From the NCBI RefSeq assembly GCF_019649055.1, contig NW_026570228.1, positions 62,001 to 126,000 of the forward strand: a stretch of DNA of 64,000 bases, written 5' to 3'. The position numbers were made by a program, and so were the translations under genes. Below the pieces are notes generated by a model. The model was not told where the DNA came from. It saw nothing but the letters and a program-made list of their open reading frames with translations, and did not search any database. Source of the stretch: Paramacrobiotus metropolitanus (Eukaryota; Tardigrada; Eutardigrada; Parachela; Macrobiotidae). Positions 34,089-44,876 of the stretch are shown here, piece after piece. Positions within the stretch are counted from its first letter, which is position 1, and each line of letters begins with the position of its first letter.

Positions 34089-35025
34089 TTTCTTTTTCAT
34101 TGCATTTTTCCGGATACCGCCAGTTGGATTAATGTAAGCCGATTTGACCGTTACGAGTATTTTAATTACCGAGGCGACTAATTTAACGGCGTTGACAAAA
34201 AAAAATCGGCTTAGCCGAAGAGTCGTCTTTGCGGCGCACTGCGTATCAGCAGCGAATGAGATTGTACCCGACGCATGTTTGAAAAAGATGAAATAATCTG
34301 TGCGTTGCGATGGCGGTAAAACTGGTCCACAGACGTATTTCTACAACGGAATGACCGGCCGCTGCCAGTAGTCAGCAAAATTAACGCTGTGACCTTTCGC
34401 GATTGATGCCTACATGACAACTCATGTCAAAATCGTTTTGTTAGCAAAAGTTTATGGAAACCTGCCAAAGCATGCCTAAAAATCTTCACTATTTTTGACA
34501 TTATTATATAAAATATACCATCTGTGTCGATTATATTCTAAGCCAGTAATGTACCAACAAATAAACCACTGGAACATAGCGAATATCACAACGACGTGGA
34601 ATCCCTAAATGACCTCACTGAGAGCATTTTACCACTGTTCCCTGAGAGTTACGCCTCGTTCGGCCATGTGATGTCTGATGCCGTTGTATGGATACATACG
34701 CCAGGCACATGCGTAAAAGGGAGTTGATCCCTATGAGTCACTAGCGAGGATATGCACGAACGTTGGAAGCAATAGTTCTGTCAGAAGAGTCGCGAGCGAC
34801 CGTATTTACCATACTAATACAGCCGCGTACAGGGACTTTTAATGGAATAAATATACTTCCTTTGTTTACAGGAATCGCCCACAGGGACCATGAAAAGCTT
34901 GTACAGCATGAATCGACAAGCGTGCTTTGAGGCCACCTTTATTTTCCGTCAGTATAAATTGTAAAGCAGTTGCACCAGGAATAGGTTTTCTTTTGCACAT
35001 TAATCTTATAACATACATTATTGAG
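34089..35025. other. 5' flank of the gustatory-receptor-like gene
   Basis: No gene is recognised. An open frame that joins the receptor frame upstream (from 34927) lacks similarity to the paralogue's N-terminus and is probably 5' UTR. Confidence 0.4.
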
Positions 35026-36546
35026 ATGACAGTGCTAATGATAGGCATGGAAACTCCGAGCAACTCCGAAAAACGCAGTAATAGCGGCTTCGTCAGTACA
35101 GTGTATCGTACCTGGATGATTTTCCTGTGGTCTATGGGCTTTAGTTCTTTCCCGGCATCAGCTGACACCAAGCGTACCCTGACTTTACGTACCGCCAATG
35201 CATTTGGGATTTTCCAAGCGTTAATAGTGGCGGTGACCCAGGGATACAAGATGTACAACTACACGCAGCAGCTCAATGCGGTCAGCTTTAACGCCATTGT
35301 CGTGTACGTGTGCGACCTGCTGGATTCGCTGGTCATCATGTATTCGGTGTATGTGGGATGGGCGGCCGGCCCGAAAGTCCTTCAGCTGATGATTGACATG
35401 GAAAAGAAATTGCGCTGGCAGTTAACCGCTGTGCAACGCCGCAGCCTGCTAAGGACGATGGCGTTCTGGGGTATACTGAACGCGGTCTTGACGGTATTTA
35501 ATATTGCCAATAACGACATCCCCGTTTGTTATGGCATTGGCAGCGCAGAGTGTCAAACGTCCGGGTGCAAAATGTGGACTGCACTGCATTGTGGCTTGTG
35601 GCGGGTGGACGTCGTATGGGAGCGAGGACTACAGTCACTGGTGTTCTTCACGGCAGTATTCTTGGCGGCAAGAGTGCGGCAATTGAATGAGAAAGCGGTG
35701 GCATCTTTAGAAAGCAGCGAGAAAACGGCTGCGTGCCTTGCTTCGTACAAATACATGCGGCAGAGCATTCTGTTCTTCGATCGGCAGTTCGCTTCTTTCA
35801 ACCTGGCGTGTAATTTTCAGAATGTGGCGTGGGTTATTACGGCGGCGTACCGTCTGGGCGATCACTACGCTCATGAGCAGGCGATAAACTGGCAGAGTTT
35901 TATGAATGCATTTCGTGGTACACTCATGCTAACGATCATTGCCGTGGCGTTTATACACCTAAGCGAACAAGTAAGTAAATATGTAATAAGTAAGAAAATA
36001 ATTTTGCAAATTAGGCATTAGGCAAATAAATTTTTAAAGGCCTCTTATCTTTGCCCTAAACTTTTAGGGCACGTACTCATTCGCACATTAAATTACGTAT
36101 TGAAATAACAGATAGATAAAATTTGATGGTTCACATTACTACAAATATTTATTATTTGATTACAGATGTCGGCAAGTTTGGCTGTTCTTCGATCAATTAC
36201 CGCAAAATACGGAAAAAATTTCGAAGATGTGAAACAGCTGGCTGATAAGTTAAAAGTCAGCCCCAGCACCTTCTCAATTGGCGGATTACTTCTAACTCGA
36301 GATTTTTGCCTGGGAGTGAGTTTAGTCGACAGCATTAACTGAATGCGGCTTGAGTGCTTCATGAACTTGGTTTTTCAGGTCGCGGGAATGATATTTACTA
36401 ATGTAATTCTGTTTGCTGAACTCGGCCACGGTGGTCGGATGCCGCCTACGGACTGGTTCATAGAAAGTCTGGGAAATGTCATTTCCAATGGATCAGTTGT
36501 GATATTTAGGAATACTTCCAAGCTGGTCACTGCTGAATCATTCTGA
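35026..36546 (+). CDS. Gustatory-receptor-like 7TM protein, subfamily 2, copy 2
   Basis: A paralogue of the minus-strand gene at 20505-21939, 420 residues. Exons: 35026-35970, 36166-36315 and 36379-36546, with phase-0 GT-AG introns (the second donor is GTGAGT). Exon 2 is 150 bases in both genes. Shared landmarks are an N-terminal Y-R-T-W...W-S-M-G-F-S-S-F-P, then C-D-L-L-D-S, M-L-T-I-I-A before the first intron, T-F-S-I-G-G-L-L-L-T-R-D at the end of exon 2, and V-A-G-M-I-F-T-N-V-I-L-F-A-E-L-G-H in exon 3. The tail has N-G-S and N-T-S sequons, again suggesting an extracellular C-terminus. The start could also be the Met at 35047. The frame is open further up to 34927, but that part does not match the paralogue. 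Confidence 0.77.
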
Positions 36547-37243
36547 CGAAAGGCATGTTTTTGTAGATGATTACTTGTACATAAAGGAATATTTCTTGCT
36601 TGGAATATTTTTCGTTTCATTTTGTGTTAACTGCTTCCTTTCGTTAATTATAGAATTTTGAACCAGAATCACTGCATCAGGTGTTCACTGGTTTTATTTA
36701 TTCCTGAAGGCCTTTAATTGTATGCACTAAATATTATTACGTAACGTGCGGAGTTTTGACTTCAGAAAAGAATAAATTGTGCATTATATCAAACAAAACT
36801 GCATCCATCAGTGATTTAATGTAATCTTCCGAATACAAATAAGATTAAATCTGACTTCTACAAAACCACCGTTTTTTAAGTGCTGCCAAGTACCAGTTGC
36901 CATTTTGAGAAGCATACTAACGAGCACTTAATTATCATAGTCTGTAATTGTATACAGTTACAGACTATGGCCGCTGTTACACTGCATACTATGTAATTTT
37001 TCGCTGTATAGTGTATACTATAACCACTAATGTATTGTCGGTTATCAATTGGTTATTGATGGACCTATGCGATCTAGTCAACCCTGCGAGTGTTCAGTGC
37101 TGAATTATCGTGCAGAAATTGTTAAGAAGTTCTACTACAAATGTCCACCAGAACTTTTAAAAATTGTAGGCAGTGACCGGGTTAATATTAATATGCGAGG
37201 AAATACAAGTGCTCATTAGGTAGAATAAAAGTTAGCAATGCTG
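36547..37243. other. Convergent intergenic region; small hairpin
   Basis: 3' flanks of genes on both sides. A hairpin of about 12 pairs (CATAGTCTGTAA ... GTTACAGACTATG) lies near 36937-36970. No gene is seen. Confidence 0.45.
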
Positions 37244-38230
37244 CTAATGACTACCACAACACGAAGGTGTCGTCAGTGGGATACGGAGGATGCGGAATAT
37301 TTCATGTCGTACATCATCCAGACACAAGCCAAATATCACCGGATCCAGAACCGCTTGCAGATAGTAAGTCGCGTCCTTCATATACTGCAGCCATTCGGGG
37401 TCGGCGAAAGTTGTGAAGCGGCGCGCAATAAACGGTATTTGCGACGGCGAATAGCAGCACACCACACTGACGGTCATAAAGGTCATAACCGCCAACGATC
37501 TTCTTGATTCTTTTAATCGCTTTTTTTGCCTCAGAACGATGCCATTGACCTCGTTACTGGAAATATGGGATGACGTACTCGTTGCCGGTCTACAGATTTT
37601 TATAATCACGAACGGATAAGCAACAATCATTAGGAGTACCGGAAGACCGTACACAATTGTTAATAAATCCAGGTAAAGACTACTTGCGTTCTTTTCAAAT
37701 GAACAAACAGCTATTTCATCTGGCTCATAGATCAGTCTAATAATGACAACTGGAACTGTCAGAAAATTGAGGACTACGAATTCCATTAAGCATACCGCGA
37801 TCGCAGTTTTGATGTTGTGATATTGCCGGTAATGAAGCGGGAAATACGCAGCCCACAGCCTGTTGGCAGCGATTAAGACATGGCAATACATCGTCACACC
37901 AAACAAAACGTAATCACCATACAGATAGATAATGCAGCTGACAAGACGGGTTTTAGTAAACTCAGGGGGAAATAACACTGCTGTGAAAGAGTACGGCAGC
38001 ACACAAATATCGTCGTTTAAGATGTTGGATAGCAGAAGAAAAATTACGTACACGGTAAACGGCGTAACTAGATGCTTTCGGAAAGCAAATAGTGTCAGCA
38101 AAAAAGCGTTGGATGACAAGATTACGCACCACCAAACGATCTCCGTGCTGTAAAGCTCTTTATTTGAATACCAAGTCCATGAAGTGCCGTTGTAAGGGTA
38201 GCTGGTGGAAGAATTGGACAGGAAAGCCAT
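37244..38230 (-). CDS. Divergent 7TM receptor 1 (minus-strand subfamily)
   Basis: A single-exon receptor of 328 residues with seven hydrophobic segments. The N-terminus has N-S-S and N-G-T sequons, so it is extracellular as in classical GPCRs. TM2 has N-I-L-N-D-D-I-C-V-L-P-Y. The Cys at the top of TM3 (L-V-S-C) and one in loop 2 (V-C-S-F) could pair. TM3 ends A-A-N-R-L-W-A-A-Y in place of D-R-Y. TM6 has C-C-Y-S-P, and TM7 D-P-V-I-F-G-L-C-L in place of N-P-x-x-Y. It belongs with the genes at 48989, 50666 and 56035 and the pseudogene at 44877. It is divergent from the plus-strand gene at 39313, with about 1.1 kb between starts. The ligand and G protein are unknown; a chemosensory role is a guess from the clustering. 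Confidence 0.82.
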   Translation of the reverse strand: MAFLSNSSTSYPYNGTSWTWYSNKELYSTEIVWWCVILSSNAFLLTLFAFRKHLVTPFTVYVIFLLLSNILNDDICVLPYSFTAVLFPPEFTKTRLVSCIIYLYGDYVLFGVTMYCHVLIAANRLWAAYFPLHYRQYHNIKTAIAVCLMEFVVLNFLTVPVVIIRLIYEPDEIAVCSFEKNASSLYLDLLTIVYGLPVLLMIVAYPFVIIKICRPATSTSSHISSNEVNGIVLRQKKRLKESRRSLAVMTFMTVSVVCCYSPSQIPFIARRFTTFADPEWLQYMKDATYYLQAVLDPVIFGLCLDDVRHEIFRILRIPLTTPSCCGSH

Positions 38231-39312
38231 TTACTTCTGGTTCGAAAATCACGCGCTCAAGTACAGAAAATTTACATGAAAATGTGTTTCATATTCTGCG
38301 ATACTTCACTGTTGAGCAACAGTGACAGTGACAGGCCAGTAGTCCGATGGCAATGTAAATTAAGCGTACCGTATACATTACACTTAGTAGGCTTTTTGTT
38401 CGCGTATTTAATTACAGTTTTGAGGTTATCCGCGAGGATTTCTGAATAGGCCGCTTTCCAAAGCACTTTTAGCTACGTCCGTTTCTAAGATTTAACGCGC
38501 AAGTAAACTTTATCAGATCCGTTACATAACTTTGCAACATTTTTTTTTGGCCTCCGGTATCCGAAAAACGATGCCGTATGCAAACGTGGTTTCCGGACAA
38601 GTGCGTGTGCGATCAATTACAAACCAATAATTATTTATAACGGCCGTATTTATTTTATTACTCCGTGTACAGAAATTCGCAGACCATAGTTTTTTAGGCA
38701 CTGCATTCCGTGTTATATCACTGTTTGATGTTCAAATTTTGTTCCCAGTGTACACAAACAATAACAAAACGATGGATAACAACAAACCAAGGTCAAGGAT
38801 CGAGCTCAAATCCTGTTCTAGACGTAATGGAAGTCAGCCGTAATGGACGTAGTGGACCTTTGAAATTTCCTGGTTCATGTGCCTAATGTCGCACTAGTGC
38901 ACAAGGGTGGCCGTCGTTGGCACTACAACTCGCAAAAAAATCCTCCATACTCCAAGGCCGAAAGAGGCATCATGAGGATATCGGCATACCTGCAGAATAT
39001 CGCAAGATATTCTTAGTTACAGCCAGCAACCTAACGAGAAGCGCCACGCGCCTGACACGTGCTACTAGATACTGACTCAAACGCTACAGTGAGCAAACAA
39101 TTCTCTTTCTTGTGCTGCTGAACACACATTCTTTAAACAAACAGCGGAAATATGTACACGGCACTTCTCTTGCAGATTCTACCCTGGGAGACAAAATCGG
39201 TCATTAGGAATATTAACACTGCGCTTAGAAAACAGTTTTCCTTTGTTATCCTTTTCTATTCTTTTGCACATTTGGATTCTGGAGTAGGAGTCTTGCTACA
39301 GACTTGCAAGTA
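38231..39312. other. Divergent intergenic region of the first receptor pair
   Basis: About 1.1 kb between the start codons of two head-to-head receptor genes. It could hold a shared or two separate promoters. No gene or conserved motif was recognised. Confidence 0.5.
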
Positions 39313-40318
39313 ATGGCGTTGTCAATTAACGATTCTATACTGTTACAAAACGCATCACTCAGTAGGTCTGACAGCGAGAACGACGACAATTACTACTATT
39401 TGGCAATTGTACTATGGTTTGCGATAATAATAACAAACGGTCTTATTGTTGGCTGCTGCATTCTCCACAGACACCTCATCACACCGTTCTCCGTCTACGT
39501 GATCGTACTGCTGTCGCTCAATACATATTTTAACAAACAACGTGTGTATGCTTCCCTATACTATTTTTCTGCGGCACATTCCCGTAGATTCCTCGGCCAC
39601 GCGCATTTTCCTAGAAATATCAAACCTCTACGGAAGCTGGGCTGCAACTGGGCTTACAATGTATGCTCATCTAATAATCACTCTGAACAGAATATGGGCA
39701 ATTTATTTCCCAGTACATTACCGACAACACCATAAACGAAAAACAGCGGTGTGTATTGTCCTGGCAATGTCGGTGATTATTCATATTCTCACGTTTCCAC
39801 CCATGCTGTTGCGGTTGCTGTGTGAGACATCGTTTGGTTTCTCTTGTCCTGTTGATGCAAAACTACGTCATGGGTGGCAGGGTGTCGTTGATATTGCTGC
39901 TTATACGTTTCCACCAGTGTTTGTCGTATGCGCCTACCCGTTTATTCTGTATCGCACCATCCGGAATAGCAAGATGAGAACTGTGAAAGAGACATCGGTG
40001 ATTTCCCATTCCACAGATACCAACCCGCGATTCTGCCCTGGTCGAGATTCAACACGACCGTTTGTAGCCCTGACATTTATGACAATTAGTATAGCGTGTT
40101 TCTATCTGCCGTCAGTCATACCTTCCATTGTTGACCACTTTGCGACCTTTGACCGAACTTACTGGTTGGCATTTGTTGAGGATTTTTCGGCCTATTTCCA
40201 GGCGCTCATCGACCCGATCGTATTTGGCCTCTGTCTGAAAGACATCCGGCAAGAGTTCGTTTCTATTTTTATGCGATTTTATCATGCATTTTCTTATTTT
40301 ACTGATTACAAGCGTTGA
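39313..40318 (+). pseudogene. Divergent 7TM receptor 2 (plus-strand subfamily), frameshifted
   Basis: The first part (39313 to about 39525) reads M-A-L-S-I-N...D-D-N-Y-Y-Y-L-A-I-V-L-W-F and TM1-TM2 start. The rest (39542-40318) continues in another frame with C-M-L-P-Y-T-I-F, N-R-I-W-A-I-Y, F-Y-L-P-S-V-I-P-S-I-V and D-P-I-V-F-G-L-C-L-K-D-I-R. Comparison with the paralogues at 42658 and 47233 shows about four extra bases near 39521-39530 in TM2, enough to shift the frame. No intron with good sites fits. Everything else is open, so the loss is recent, or this is an assembly error or a segregating allele. The paralogues are about 335-345 residues. Confidence 0.75.
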
Positions 40319-40586
40319 ATACAAGCTACCTATTACAACGGAAATTTGAGTAAAATATTTGAGCCGCTGACTACAAGATTTGATGTAGAATCTCATTCGC
40401 TTAGTAAAATGGGGTGAACAATGTGTTCCCGTACTGCTACCTACTAGAACCGGAATTTTACATTTTGTTACTTTTCAGTGATCACTGTTTGTGTGGCAAT
40501 GTGCATAGAATAATCTGCGACTCAAGCCACTAACGCACTAACTGTACTGTTACTATAGTAGTATAGGCACCTAGAAGTGTTTGTTT
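40319..40586. other. 3' flank of receptor 2
   Basis: Nothing recognised before the transposon at 40595. Confidence 0.4.
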
Positions 40587-41413
40587 ATGTGCGCTAGAGC
40601 CCGGCACGAGCCGAGCAGCTCGGCTCGGCTCGCGAGCGCTCGGTGCTCGCGAGCACTTCGAGCGAGCAGGCGCTGTTTTGCAAATTTATGAACGAGCCGA
40701 GCAACAGGAAAAAAATATGCGAGCGAGCCGAGCGAGCGGGATCGCCGGGTGCGAGCGATCACGAGCTTATAGGCTGACTTTATGCGAACTGAAAGAGTTT
40801 CCTGCGTAAAAATCAGCTTGACCAAGCTGAAACGGGTCGTAAATCACCGTCACCTTCGCGCTTCGCGCGAACTAGTTTACTAAATTTTTCCTTGATATGT
40901 TAGACTCGGGAGTCGGGACTAAGTAACGATAATCCGTAACCAACAAAGAGAAATTATTGAACCCGTTTCTTAATTCCTTTATTGCCTGGTAAACATTTCA
41001 AACATTTTTATTGCATTTCAAAATACAAAAGAAAATGGGAATCAGTTCAAACTGCAGAAAGCTGTCAGCGAAAAAACGAAGAAAAAATTAACTGCCGATG
41101 TGGAAGAGAAGTTATTTTAGATATCCTTTTTTGACTAAGATTTTGCTTTTTGGTGAGACTAAAATTTTGGAATATCTGATTCGCGCAAAAAAATTTGAAA
41201 CGTTAAATTAACTCCGCTCCCGAGCGAGCCGATTTGCAAAAATAAGAATACGATCGAGTCGAGCGAGCGACAACAAGGGAAAATTGAAAAACGAGCGAGC
41301 CGAGCGAGCGGCGGTTCGGCCGCGAGCGAGCTGAACGAGCGGAAAGTTTTGGCAAGTGAAAACGAGCGAGCCGAGCAGCACTTCTGCTGCTCGTGCCGGG
41401 CTCTAATGTGCGC
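40587..41413. mobile_element. hAT-type MITE rich in GAGC repeats, 8-bp target duplication
   Basis: Element 40595-41405 (811 bases). The terminal inverted repeats TAGAGCCCGGCACGAGC at both ends match over 17 bases. It is flanked by the direct repeat ATGTGCGC at 40587-40594 and 41406-41413. An 8-bp duplication and a TAGAG start are typical of the hAT superfamily. Both subterminal zones (about 40610-40765 and 41215-41395) are filled with CGAGCGAGCCGAGC-like repeats, while the middle (40870-41200) is AT-rich and unrelated. No transposase is coded. The repeats may be transposase-binding arrays. The insertion is young to judge from the exact ends. Confidence 0.88.
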
Positions 41414-41980
41414 TATTCCTGAAGATTTTTTTGTCAGTTTCTCGTCAGCGAGTTACTACAAAATTATAAATTTCGCTGACATCCTACTAATCCTGCTCGC
41501 AAAGATTTTTGTGCGAATGTGTCTAGTTTCTTCGGGGTTTTAGGCACCATGTACCTGCTATGAAATTTACAAGCAGCATGTTACCAGGTGAATAAAAGCA
41601 GAATATACCATTCCCGAAGTATAGGAAGTAGGAAACGATATAGGACAGCTAGGTTTAAAAAACGATGTAAAGGTTTTGATATTTTATCATATCAGGTTAG
41701 AGAACGCTGTGCTGCTGTTTCTTAGAAAACTGTTATGCCGTTTTATAGTTCAACGTAGAGAATCTAGAGATGAAAACATACCGGTAGGGCACGTTTTCGA
41801 ACCGAATCAACAGCAAATTTGTTCTAATAGCACTGTTCAGCACTCACAGAACAAAAAAGTTCCAATACAATAATCGGGTTCTTCGGAAATCTTTAATAAG
41901 TTATCAAAAGATCGTGACCTAACCTCAAAGAACCGTAAAAGCAACTAAACCGTTGTCAATGTATTGCGAAAAGGATAAAA
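41414..41980. other. No gene seen
   Basis: AT-rich DNA between the MITE and a receptor relic. Open frames here have no motif. Confidence 0.4.
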
Positions 41981-42088
41981 CCTTTCATGCTTCATACACA
42001 GGCCAAAACCAACGGGTCCATTACCGCCTGGGTACGCCGCCGACTGCATTACGAACTGTAACCAATCGGGTGCAACAAACGTATCACC
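41981..42088 (-). pseudogene. TM7 relic of a 7TM receptor (minus-strand subfamily)
   Basis: The minus strand reads F-V-A-P-D-W-L-Q-F-V-M-Q-S-A-A-Y, then N-G-P-V-G-F-G-L-C-M-K. Intact genes have F-x-E-P-D-W-L-x-x-V-K-D-A-x-Y-Y, then D-P-V-x-F-x-L-C-L-x-D. The order, spacing and key residues match, though the D-P is lost. P-D-W-L marks the minus-strand subfamily. The rest of the gene is not recognisable up to 42657, so this is the decayed end of a copy once head-to-head with the gene at 42658. Confidence 0.65.
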
Positions 42089-42657
42089 AAAAATAACCGC
42101 CCTCCCAGCAGCCGGGATACGGTGCGCATAGTAGATTCCGGGAGCGGTTACATTAGTAACAATTTCGGCGGCACAGTTTTGCTGACGATGAAACGTACAT
42201 TGGTGACTCTTAACAACGGGATGCCAGTTAACTTGGTATTATGGCAGTACCGAATGCAGTACACTGGGTGGAGACACTGGAGAGTAATTGAAAATGCCAC
42301 CATCGCGGTGGCTTACCAGTTAACCATATGGTAGCAGGCAATAGCCATGAAATTCGATCGCTGGACGTTTTACAAATTATCCGTAAGTCCGTGATCATCG
42401 ATAGTTGTTAGGTATTACCGAATACTACAGTGCTTCACGGTGCTCCGAACGATCAGTATTTACAAAGTCAAGTAAGCAATTCCCTTTGCTTCCGGGCTGA
42501 TCCTACACCAGTGAAACGGATACATGACGGTAGGTCTGCAACATTGTATCTGCATACCCCAGAAAATGGGTTTATGAATATGGTCTTAAAGCAGCTCACA
42601 GATCTTTGGTTCGCCAGTTACAGAACACATTTAGAGTAGACGCTCTAGGTCTACACT
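42089..42657. other. Divergent flank of receptor 3
   Basis: It lies between the TM7 relic and the start of receptor 3. The body of the relic gene should have been here; I cannot recognise its other transmembrane segments. Confidence 0.4.
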
Positions 42658-43695
42658 ATGGCGCTAGTATTTGACACCAGTATACTTCGTCACAATGCTT
42701 CTCTTAATATGTCACTGACTGAAGATGACAATGAGAGCGACGATAACTATTACTATCTGGCAATTGTTCTATGGTTTATCATATTGATTACAAATGGACT
42801 TGTCCTTGCGTGCTTTTTTGTCCATAGATATCTCATCACGGCCTTTTCCGTTTACGTCATCCTTCTGTTATTGTTTAATATTGTATGCAGCAACTTGTGC
42901 ATACTTCCTTATACCATATTCTTGCGACATATTCCCGTTACTCATTTAGCTACGCACATTTTTCTGGAAATATCTGCGTTGTACGGTGAATGGCCCGCAA
43001 TGGGCATCGCATTGTCCGCTCATCTTTTAATTACTTTGAACAGAATTTGGGCAGTTTACTTCCCACTGCATTACCGACAACGCCATAACCGTAAAACAGC
43101 CGTGTTTATCGTCCTAGCTACGTCGGTGATTATTCACATTCTCACCTTTCCGTCGATGCTGTTAAGTTTCCTTTGTGCGACTTCGTACGGTTTTTCTTGT
43201 CCTGTGGATGAGAAACAAAGGCATTATTTGATGAGTGCCGCTGAGATCGCTGTCGATACATTCCCGACAGTGTTTGTCGTGTGTGCATATCCGTTCATTC
43301 TGTACCGGACCACGAAGAATCGCAAAGTCAAAATTGTGCAGGCAATGGCAATTTCTAGTGCCACAGATGCCGGTCAACAAGCCCGCCGTGGCCGAGACTC
43401 GATGCGACCGTTTGTGGCTTTGACATTTATGACAATCAGTATAGCATGCTTTTATTTACCGTCAATCATACCATCGATTGTTGATAACTTTGTGACATAC
43501 ACGCGATCTTACTGGCTGGCGTTTATCGAGGAATTTGCGGGATATTTCCAGGCTGTCATTGATCCAATCGTGTTTGGTCTCTGCCTAAAGGATATTCGAA
43601 GGGAGCTCGTTTCAGATTTTACCATAATTCGTCGTGTGCTTGCCGCTTCGTTGATTGCGAATGTTGATCGCAAAGCTCGGGTACAGATCGTGTAA
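42658..43695 (+). CDS. Divergent 7TM receptor 3 (plus-strand subfamily)
   Basis: An intact single-exon receptor of 345 residues. The N-terminus has N-A-S and N-M-S sequons and an acidic E-D-D-N-E-S-D-D-N-Y-Y-Y segment before TM1. TM3 ends in T-L-N-R-I-W-A-V-Y. TM6 is F-V-A-L-T-F-M-T-I-S-I-A-C-F-Y-L-P-S, and TM7 D-P-I-V-F-G-L-C-L-K-D-I-R. At the place of the conserved TM3 Cys there is Glu (L-E-I-S-A-L-Y-G-E-W), although loop 2 keeps a Cys (F-S-C-P-V-D). So the usual disulfide cannot form in the usual way. It is the best-preserved member of its subfamily, with the genes at 39313 and 47233. Its tail is short and basic. Confidence 0.83.
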   Translation: MALVFDTSILRHNASLNMSLTEDDNESDDNYYYLAIVLWFIILITNGLVLACFFVHRYLITAFSVYVILLLLFNIVCSNLCILPYTIFLRHIPVTHLATHIFLEISALYGEWPAMGIALSAHLLITLNRIWAVYFPLHYRQRHNRKTAVFIVLATSVIIHILTFPSMLLSFLCATSYGFSCPVDEKQRHYLMSAAEIAVDTFPTVFVVCAYPFILYRTTKNRKVKIVQAMAISSATDAGQQARRGRDSMRPFVALTFMTISIACFYLPSIIPSIVDNFVTYTRSYWLAFIEEFAGYFQAVIDPIVFGLCLKDIRRELVSDFTIIRRVLAASLIANVDRKARVQIV

Positions 43696-44876
43696 TATAA
43701 GCAGACCAATTTATTTACGAACAGTGTAAGAAACCGCCCTGGAAACAATGTATTCCTCTATTATAACGCATCGGAATCGGAGCGCTAGTCTTTGATTACT
43801 ATTGTTTTGTGCTTTTTTAGCTGAATCGTGAGTGTACAATAACGGTGTGCAGCCATCGGTTAACGGTATCATGTTATTAATCATCCACATAATATGAGTT
43901 AACAGTCAACTGTCGAGGGTCAACGTAACAGCTTGTCTTCATGTAAAGAATCCGATACTGACTCAGTTGTACTACACCTCCTCGTACCTCATTTTACGAC
44001 AAAAGTTTACGATATCCTATAACTAGCGGTGGTTGCCAACCACATTATTGCACGAGCGCGAGCGCCAGCACCACTGAGAAATGGTATCGGGATTGTGGAA
44101 ATGGAAAAGCGTGACGTACGCTCTTCGTGGCTTCAGACAAATTTTATGCTCTTGACGAAGACTTATTGCAGCACCTCGCGCTTCGCGCTCGGTGCAAAAT
44201 ATTGAGACTGTACTATCGGGGCTGCACTTTACAAATACTATCGGTGACATGTTGGATAAAATGTTCAGGAGGAACTGTCGTAAAAAACAATTCAATAAGA
44301 AAAAGCGCCTTCATAAAACGATATTTAAATTACTATACTTGTAGACGGCAAAGAATGATAGAAGAGATAAGAAAAACTTTTGAATTTCCAAGTGAAGCGA
44401 CATTTCGAGCTCACCATCGCAACGGCTGTTTCTCTTAAATTTACCGGCAATTTTCCGACAAACAACGTGTCGGCGAGTGTCATACAACGGGGTGCAGGCA
44501 GTGAAAATCGACGGTTAATTCGAAACAAAGGGTACACAATCATTTTGGCCTGATAAATGATTTCGTTTTCAGGGTTTGTCGGTTGAGCCCATCAGTTTAG
44601 AGAAACGGTATGCACCAGGCATAACTCAAATTGAAAAAATTTCTACAAGGAAAAACGATTGTTAGTTCTCTGGACTTTTAATTAGCATCGAGATTGGTGT
44701 GTTCATTTATTGGCGATCATAATAAGATCATTCCAGATATCAATTTTCCAACCCTTTGAATTTAACAGTGCAGCGAAACGATTGGTCGAAATTCAACAAA
44801 ACAAGAGCGTTCAAAGTTTGAAACTGTGGATGGCATACATGTAATACAATATTTTAATGCCCTCACGATATCGATG
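43696..44876. other. Convergent intergenic region
   Basis: About 1.2 kb between the 3' ends of receptor 3 and pseudogene 4. A CTCGCGCTTCGCGCTCGG palindrome near 44176 is the only structure noticed. No gene is supported. Confidence 0.45.

Noticed and set aside
34927-35025. Upstream N-terminal extension of the Gr-like gene
   Set aside because: The extra 33 residues have no match to the paralogue at 21939, whose start aligns with the later methionines.
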